The notes beneath the pieces are model-generated. The model was not told the origin of the DNA. It worked only from the letters and a program-made list of their open reading frames with translations, and ran no database searches. This document shows, one piece after another, positions 6,784 to 8,958 of a stretch of DNA of 8,958 bases. This stretch comes from an uncultured Sutterella sp. (GTDB lineage: Bacteria > Pseudomonadota > Gammaproteobacteria > Burkholderiales > Burkholderiaceae_F), in assembly GCA_902477615.1 (NCBI GenBank), contig CABSHY010000038.1, positions 1-8,958 of the forward strand, read 5' to 3'. A program made the position numbers and the translations under genes. The first letter of the stretch is position 1. Each line of letters starts with the position of its first letter.

Positions 6784-6794
6784 TCGAGTATTTT
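6784..6794 (-). promoter_or_regulatory. 11-bp motif upstream of dnaA, shared with gyrB; possible -10
   Basis: The minus strand reads AAAATACTCGA, identical to 4021-4031 upstream of gyrB. It overlaps the hexamer TAAAAT (minus strand, 6795-6790), a 5-of-6 match to TATAAT. No matching -35 is seen at the usual spacing. It would place a transcription start just ahead of the leader hairpin. Confidence 0.35.
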
Positions 6795-6875
6795 AGCTGT
6801 AAAAAGACAGACATGTTTTTATGAATTGATTAAATTTTGGGCAAATAAATTATCAGTCGCAAAATCCCAACAAAG

Positions 6876-6884
6876 TTATGAACA
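6876..6884 (+). promoter_or_regulatory. Degenerate DnaA box candidate
   Basis: TTATGAACA differs from TTATNCACA at one position. It lies just left of the most AT-rich part of the gap, where a DnaA anchor next to an unwinding element is expected. It is the best box-like site in the gap, but a single degenerate 9-mer in AT-rich DNA is weak support. Confidence 0.3.
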
Positions 6885-6983
6885 AAACCACAAGATATTG
6901 CATAAAAAATATTTTCTTCTATTAGTTGTGTTTTTGTAAAAGTTATAAAAATGAGATTTATCAAAACTGAAAATAGAAAAAAC

Positions 6984-7013
6984 TTGACAAAACATAGGGT
7001 TTTGATGTGTAAT
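6984..7013 (+). promoter_or_regulatory. Sigma70-type promoter for rpmH
   Basis: A perfect -35 TTGACA (6984-6989) is followed after 18 nt by TGTAAT (7008-7013), five of six matching TATAAT. Transcription should begin near 7020, giving an rpmH leader of about 140 nt. It is the strongest promoter match in the window and likely drives rpmH-rnpA, possibly through yidD and yidC. Confidence 0.7.
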
Positions 7014-7021
7014 ACCATGTT

Positions 7022-7048
7022 TTTCACGGAAAGACGTGAGGCTTTTTG
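7022..7048 (+). other. Short hairpin plus T-run at the start of the rpmH leader
   Basis: TCACG (7024-7028) pairs with CGTGA (7035-7039) around GAAAGA, extendable by two T·G wobbles, and is followed by GGCTTTTTG. It lies immediately after the predicted transcription start. The stem is short, so attenuation is only a possibility. Confidence 0.3.
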
Positions 7049-7111
7049 TTCTCAAAAACTTCATACTATCTGTGTTATCCTGTCCATTTAGGGCAATTGA
7101 ACTATTTTCAA

Positions 7112-7134
7112 AAGTATTTGATTTTCAAATACTT
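7112..7134 (+). repeat. 23-bp palindrome in the rpmH leader
   Basis: AAGTATTTGA (7112-7121) and TCAAATACTT (7125-7134) are a perfect 10-bp inverted repeat with a TTT centre. It ends 13 nt before the rpmH ribosome site AAGGA (7148-7152). It could be an operator-like protein site or an RNA hairpin placed to affect rpmH translation. Its AT content makes the RNA stem only moderately stable. Confidence 0.5.
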
Positions 7135-7158
7135 ATTATTCTAATTTAAGGATTAGTC

Positions 7159-7299
7159 ATGGCTACCAAACGTACCTACCAACCGTCTAAGGTCAAGCGT
7201 GCTCGTACGCATGGCTTCTTGGTTCGCAGCCGCACCAAGGGCGGTCGTCGCGTCCTTGCCGCTCGTCGCGCCAAGGGTCGTCACGTGCTTGCCCTCTAA
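7159..7299 (+). CDS. rpmH: 50S ribosomal protein L34
   Basis: Small, very basic component of the large ribosomal subunit. The 46-residue product begins MATKRTYQPSKVKRARTHGF and continues with LVRSRTKGGRRVLAARRAKG, the classic L34 pattern nearly end to end. AAGGA at 7148-7152 lies 6 nt before the ATG. It is the first gene of the right arm, behind the TTGACA promoter. Its codons are clearly more GC-rich than the surroundings (many CGT/CGC, AAG, GGT/GGC), as expected for a highly expressed ribosomal gene. The stop codon lies inside the hairpin at 7292-7309, with rnpA starting 30 nt later. Confidence 0.97.
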   Translation: MATKRTYQPSKVKRARTHGFLVRSRTKGGRRVLAARRAKGRHVLAL

Positions 7300-7333
7300 T
7301 CTTAGAGGGAATCACGGCGGATCAGAGCCGTGA
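7292..7333 (+). promoter_or_regulatory. Two adjacent hairpins across the rpmH stop and rnpA start
   Basis: CCCTCTAA (7292-7299) and TTAGAGGG (7302-7309) form an 8-bp inverted repeat over the rpmH stop. TCACGGC (7312-7318) and GCCGTGA (7327-7333) form a second 7-bp stem. The second hairpin holds the rnpA GTG in its 3' arm and the presumed ribosome site GGA (7319-7321) in the loop. This would damp rnpA translation relative to rpmH, sensible because L34 is needed in large excess over RNase P protein. Neither hairpin has a U-tract. Confidence 0.55.
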
Positions 7334-7767
7334 CTACAACGGTCTTGAAACCCAATGGACTGCCTCGAACCATCCGTTTGATTAAATCAGCGGATTTCGG
7401 GGCGGTTTTGTCTTGTTCGAGGGATCAATCGATCAGAGCTTACTCTGACTTCTTTTCGATCTCTGCGAAGAAAACTCCGAATATCAATACCGTTCGTTTT
7501 GGCTTTACCGTCGGAAAACATAATGCTCACCTTTCGGTTGAGCGTGCATTAGTAAAGCGGTTGTTGCGAGAAGCTTCTCGTACAAATCGCCTACTAATGA
7601 TTGAGGCACTTCAAGAGAAAAATTATGGATTAGACATAAATTTTCGTTTGAAGTGTCGTTTGCCTGTTTGTGGTTCCAATGGATCAACAAAACAGGCACG
7701 TAAAGTTTTGCTCAGAAACGATATTGAAAAGCTTATGAAACATTTCATAAGCAAGCTCTCAAGATAG
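7330..7767 (+). CDS. rnpA: Ribonuclease P protein component
   Basis: Protein cofactor of RNase P, which with the M1 RNA removes 5' leaders from pre-tRNAs. The 145-residue product is slightly longer than the 119 of E. coli. The N-terminal LPRTIRLIKSADFGAVL (about 11-27) matches the family start with its cleft aromatic (F23). The strand RFGFTVGK (56-63) is typical. The helix SVERALVKRLLREASR (69-84) replaces the usual RNR motif: R72, K76, R77 and R80 are kept, but Asn becomes A73 and the next Arg L74. The GTG start at 7330 is chosen from position, with GGA 8 nt upstream; the first few residues are uncertain. The stop overlaps the yidD ribosome site, implying coupled translation. The C-terminal part (about 110-145) is poorly conserved. 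Confidence 0.92.
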   Translation: MTTTVLKPNGLPRTIRLIKSADFGAVLSCSRDQSIRAYSDFFSISAKKTPNINTVRFGFTVGKHNAHLSVERALVKRLLREASRTNRLLMIEALQEKNYGLDINFRLKCRLPVCGSNGSTKQARKVLLRNDIEKLMKHFISKLSR

Positions 7768-7775
7768 GAGGGGTC

Positions 7776-8024
7776 ATGGGCTTTTTCTCAAAAGCTATGA
7801 TTTTCCTTATTCGAGGATATCAATATGTTTTATCGCCTTATGTGGGTAGAGAGTGTCGGTTTTATCCTACGTGCTCTTCTTATTCCATTGAGGCGATTGA
7901 GCGATTCGGATTTATTCGAGGCTCTTGGCTTATGGTTGCTCGTATTGTTCGGTGCAATCCGTGGGGAGGAGCGGGGGTCGATCCAGTCCCAGAGGTTTTT
8001 TCCTGGTTTCCTTGGAAAAAATAA
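7776..8024 (+). CDS. yidD: Membrane protein insertion efficiency factor YidD
   Basis: Small protein, peripheral to the inner membrane, that helps YidC and Sec insert membrane proteins. The 82-residue length fits the family. The N-terminal stretch (about 1-20) is a hydrophobic, amphipathic helix with KAMIFLIRGYQ. The signature CRFYPTCSSYSIEAI covers 27-41 with C27 and C33. A second conserved block, RCNPWGGAGVDPVP, lies at about 59-72. A strong AGGAGGGG ribosome site at 7766-7773 overlaps the rnpA stop, and the ATG follows 2 nt later. Its place between rnpA and yidC is the conserved arrangement. Confidence 0.96.
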   Translation: MGFFSKAMIFLIRGYQYVLSPYVGRECRFYPTCSSYSIEAIERFGFIRGSWLMVARIVRCNPWGGAGVDPVPEVFSWFPWKK

Positions 8025-8073
8025 TCGAATGCTTCCATTTTTTTAATTTCAACGATAGAAAAGAGAGCCCCAG

Positions 8074-8958
8074 ATGGGACGCGAATTACAACGTGCTTTT
8101 TTATGGGTTATTTTCTTGCTTGGTTTGTTCATGCTCTATGACGCATGGCAAGTCCGCAATGGTAATCCATCCTATTTTGCTCAACCCGAACAACAGCAAG
8201 AGCAAATCGTTGCTGATGCACAGCAAACCCAAGGTGCCAACACTACTGTAGCTGGTGAACAACCTGTTGCCTCCAAGGTCAATACGACGATCAATAATCC
8301 TGTTGTCGTTACGACGGATTTATTTAAGTTGACGTTGGATGCAAATGGCGCTTCCGTCGCTCGTGCAGAGCTTTTAAATGAACGCGAAACGCCTGATTGG
8401 AAAAAGCGTGGTATTCCCAGTTTGATTTTCGGTAGCGAACCCGAAGGTTATGAACCCGGTAATGTTGTTTTATTCGACACGAATGATAAACATGTCTACA
8501 AAGCTGAAACCGGTCTTCTTGGTGGTACGTTCCCGACGCACCGAACCGAATTCAAGTTGGCTAGCAACGACTTGACGATGAAGGATGATCAAGACGTTTT
8601 GTCTGTAAAGTTTGTCGCTCAAGCCGGTGGTGTTGAGTTGGTGAAGACCTATGTTTTGAAGCGTGGTCACTACGGTATCCAAGTTAAACACGAAGTGATT
8701 AATAAGGGCAATGTTGCCATTAATCCTTCTGTTTATATGCAATTGGTTCGTGATGATAATCCCGCTAAGTCCGATAGTGCTTTCTACAACACGTTCACGG
8801 GACCAGTGGCCTACACGGATGAAGAAAAGTATCAAAAGATCTCTTTTGCTTCTATCTCTGATGGCGACAAGGAATTGCCGGAGACCTCTAATGAAGGTTG
8901 GATCGCTATGGTTCAACACTACTTCTTGACGGCTTGGGTTCCGACTGCTGAAGGTCAA
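8074..8958 (+). CDS. yidC: Membrane protein insertase YidC, N-terminal part (runs off the window)
   Basis: Inner-membrane insertase (Oxa1/Alb3/YidC family) that integrates and folds membrane proteins, alone or with SecYEG. The frame from ATG 8074 is open for 295 codons to the window end, so the conserved five-helix insertase core is not seen. Residues about 8-25 form the first membrane helix (FLWVIFLLGLFMLYDAW). A Gln-rich low-complexity linker covers about 37-55. The large periplasmic P1 domain then begins near 75 with NPVVVTTDLFKLTLDANGA and includes GWIAMVQHYFLTAWVP at about 275-290, a strong family match. The ribosome site is modest (AAGAGAG, about 6 nt before ATG). The gene follows yidD after 49 nt and shows no own promoter that I can support. 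Confidence 0.96.
   Translation, partial: MGRELQRAFLWVIFLLGLFMLYDAWQVRNGNPSYFAQPEQQQEQIVADAQQTQGANTTVAGEQPVASKVNTTINNPVVVTTDLFKLTLDANGASVARAELLNERETPDWKKRGIPSLIFGSEPEGYEPGNVVLFDTNDKHVYKAETGLLGGTFPTHRTEFKLASNDLTMKDDQDVLSVKFVAQAGGVELVKTYVLKRGHYGIQVKHEVINKGNVAINPSVYMQLVRDDNPAKSDSAFYNTFTGPVAYTDEEKYQKISFASISDGDKELPETSNEGWIAMVQHYFLTAWVPTAEGQ

Larger units (their letters stand above)
6718..7158. other. rpmH-dnaA intergenic gap, candidate replication origin
   Basis: A gene-free 441-bp divergent gap. Such rpmH-dnaA gaps carry oriC in several proteobacteria. Bases 6901-6983 have only about 15 G/C in 83, making this the best candidate unwinding element. I find no exact TTATCCACA box on either strand. 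The closest are TTATGAACA (6876-6884) and TTTTTCACG (7020-7028), each one mismatch from TTWTNCACA. An IHF-like site (one mismatch to WATCAANNNNTTR) lies on the minus strand at 6819-6831. The gap also holds the rpmH promoter and the dnaA leader. No conserved reading frame is apparent in it. Confidence 0.55.

Noticed and set aside
6830..7064. Short minus-strand frames in the origin gap
   Set aside because: Their translations are low-complexity, rich in Phe, Ile and Lys as expected from AT-rich DNA, and lack ribosome sites or family features.
7996..8021. TTTTTTCC/GGAAAAAA inverted repeat at the end of yidD as a terminator
   Set aside because: It lies inside the coding sequence, consists mostly of A-T pairs, and no U-tract follows; yidC continues 49 nt later on the same strand.
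7825..8251. Alternative plus-strand frames overlapping yidD and the start of yidC
   Set aside because: They are out-of-frame readings of two clearly conserved genes.
8470..8958. Long open minus-strand frame opposite yidC
   Set aside because: It is antisense to a clear yidC reading frame, has no recognisable domain, and exists because the codon pattern of yidC leaves that frame open.

Overview
The window is the chromosomal replication-origin neighbourhood of a Gram-negative bacterium. Two gene sets diverge from an AT-rich gap at about 6718-7158. To the left, on the minus strand, run dnaA, dnaN, gyrB, a cytosolic-type 5'-nucleotidase and the start of an old-yellow-enzyme/dienoyl-CoA-reductase-like flavoenzyme. 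To the right, on the plus strand, run rpmH, rnpA, yidD and yidC, the last leaving the window at 8958. The gene order, the GyrB with the long insert typical of proteobacteria, and the YidC with a large periplasmic domain point to Proteobacteria. The wording of L34, YidC and the DnaA N-terminus looks most like Burkholderiales-type Betaproteobacteria with moderate to low GC, perhaps a gut-associated Sutterellaceae relative. That placement is my inference and has not been tested by a search.

Left arm: DnaA initiates replication, DnaN is the clamp and GyrB is the ATPase half of gyrase. The 5'-nucleotidase and flavoenzyme follow almost without gaps and may be co-transcribed. Each wider junction in this arm carries strong inverted repeats: two between dnaA and dnaN, two between dnaN and gyrB, and one between gyrB and the nucleotidase. 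Most lack a proper U-tract. The gyrB upstream region also has a 14-bp inverted repeat and shares an 11-bp motif with the dnaA upstream region.

Origin gap: it contains a segment of about 83 bp at roughly 18% GC, a good sigma70-type promoter reading toward rpmH, a terminator-like hairpin in the dnaA leader and only degenerate DnaA boxes. DnaA itself has Asn where the usual DNA-reading Asp of the domain IV signature stands.

Right arm: rpmH (L34), rnpA (RNase P protein), yidD and yidC form the standard ribosome / tRNA-processing / membrane-insertion cluster. The rpmH-rnpA junction is packed with two hairpins, and RnpA lacks the Asn of its RNR motif.

Left edge: bases 1-95 form a near-perfect palindrome that breaks the flavoenzyme gene. 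It looks like a fold-back at a contig end, although a real inverted duplication is not excluded. I see no phage, IS element, CRISPR array, tRNA or rRNA, and no new multi-gene system. The interest lies in the regulatory architecture and in a few substituted residues in core proteins.
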